A stretch of 5,869 bases of DNA from Parachlamydiaceae bacterium (GTDB lineage: Bacteria > Chlamydiota > Chlamydiia > Chlamydiales > Parachlamydiaceae), in NCBI GenBank assembly GCA_003164155.1, contig PLSG01000443.1, positions 1 through 5,869 of the forward strand. The letters run 5' to 3'. The notes under the pieces are model-generated. The model ran no database searches and was not told the DNA's origin. It saw nothing but the letters and a program-made list of their open reading frames with translations. Position 1 is the stretch's first letter. Each line of letters opens with the position of its first letter. Of the stretch, positions 5,646 through 5,869 are shown piece by piece. The position numbers and the translations under genes were made by a program.

Positions 5646-5869
5646 ATGAGAACTTATGCGGTTTACGATACTATATCAAAATTACAAGATAATCTCTATG
5701 CGAAGATTAACAGTTTTTCTGAAACAAATAAAATCTTAGGACATCTTAGCGCTATACCTGTAGCTCTATTAGATGTGGCATTAGATACACTTAAAACACC
5801 ACTAGGCGGTATTGAATGCATAGCGCTGGCGGCTATCAATTTGATTGGCGCAGCGTTTTCCAAGAAGTT
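5646..5869 (+). CDS. Partial CDS, N-terminus of probable chlamydial paralogous-family protein
   Basis: The frame opens at ATG 5646 and runs 74 codons plus two bases to the window edge without a stop, so only the N-terminus is present. AAGGTGG (5633-5639) lies 6 nt before the ATG, a good ribosome binding site. The peptide starts MRTYAVYDTISKLQDN. A mildly hydrophobic stretch follows (about 36-71), with LLDVALDTLKTPLGGIE (41-57) and ALAAINLIGAAFSKK (60-74). There is no classical signal peptide and no clear single transmembrane helix. From memory this 'ALDTxxxPLxxIExxALAxINLxGAxF' pattern opens many paralogous hypothetical proteins in amoeba-associated chlamydiae, some carrying varied C-terminal effector-like domains. 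That resemblance is unverified. The coding sequence is visibly richer in A+T (many TTA, ATA, AAA codons) than recA or the lipoprotein gene, which fits a lineage-specific or acquired gene. What follows the N-terminus cannot be judged. Confidence 0.8.
   Translation, partial: MRTYAVYDTISKLQDNLYAKINSFSETNKILGHLSAIPVALLDVALDTLKTPLGGIECIALAAINLIGAAFSKK

Noticed and set aside
1..5869. CRISPR array, tRNA or rRNA genes, or an insertion-sequence transposase
   Set aside because: No regularly spaced direct repeats, cloverleaf-like segments with tRNA box motifs, rRNA-like sequence or transposase motifs were seen.

Overview
The window looks like chromosomal DNA from a member of the Chlamydiae, most likely one of the environmental (Parachlamydia/Protochlamydia/Waddlia-like) lineages. 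The reasons are indirect. An ordinary recA lies next to a YwqK/MORN-type lipoprotein, an arrangement I remember from the recA neighbourhood of Chlamydia. The partial gene at the right edge has the N-terminal pattern of a large paralogous family that I associate with amoeba-associated chlamydiae. No search could be run, so this assignment is an inference.

Layout. Positions 1-104 hold a 21-bp perfect inverted repeat (42-88) just past the 3' end of recA. recA is on the minus strand (105-1205, 366 aa), complete, with all core motifs. A 181-bp divergent intergenic region (1206-1386) separates it from a large plus-strand gene (1387-3867, 826 aa). That gene has no confident family. It encodes two N-terminal hydrophobic segments, a long proline-rich linker, an alpha-helical middle, and a C-terminal domain with a CxDxxDR (CX5R) phosphatase-like signature at residues 734-740. 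After a 161-bp spacer holding a small GC-rich structured island comes a plus-strand lipoprotein gene (4029-5330, 433 aa) built of degenerate MORN_2/YwqK-type repeats. A 315-bp intergenic region (5331-5645) carries a strong hairpin (5410-5442), probably the lipoprotein gene's terminator, then AT-rich DNA that probably contains the promoter of the next gene. That gene (from 5646) is open to the window edge.

How the genes relate. recA is housekeeping recombination and repair. The other three look like host-interaction or cell-envelope genes: a possible membrane-anchored or secreted phosphoinositide phosphatase, a surface or periplasmic repeat lipoprotein, and a lineage-specific paralogous protein. 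Each has its own ribosome binding site and a sizeable upstream gap, so they are probably separate transcription units rather than one operon. The most interesting item is the 826-aa protein. Its putative catalytic loop resembles those of Sac and myotubularin phosphoinositide phosphatases, and a seven-G tract lies over the putative catalytic arginine codon. A second seven-G tract lies in the lipoprotein gene.
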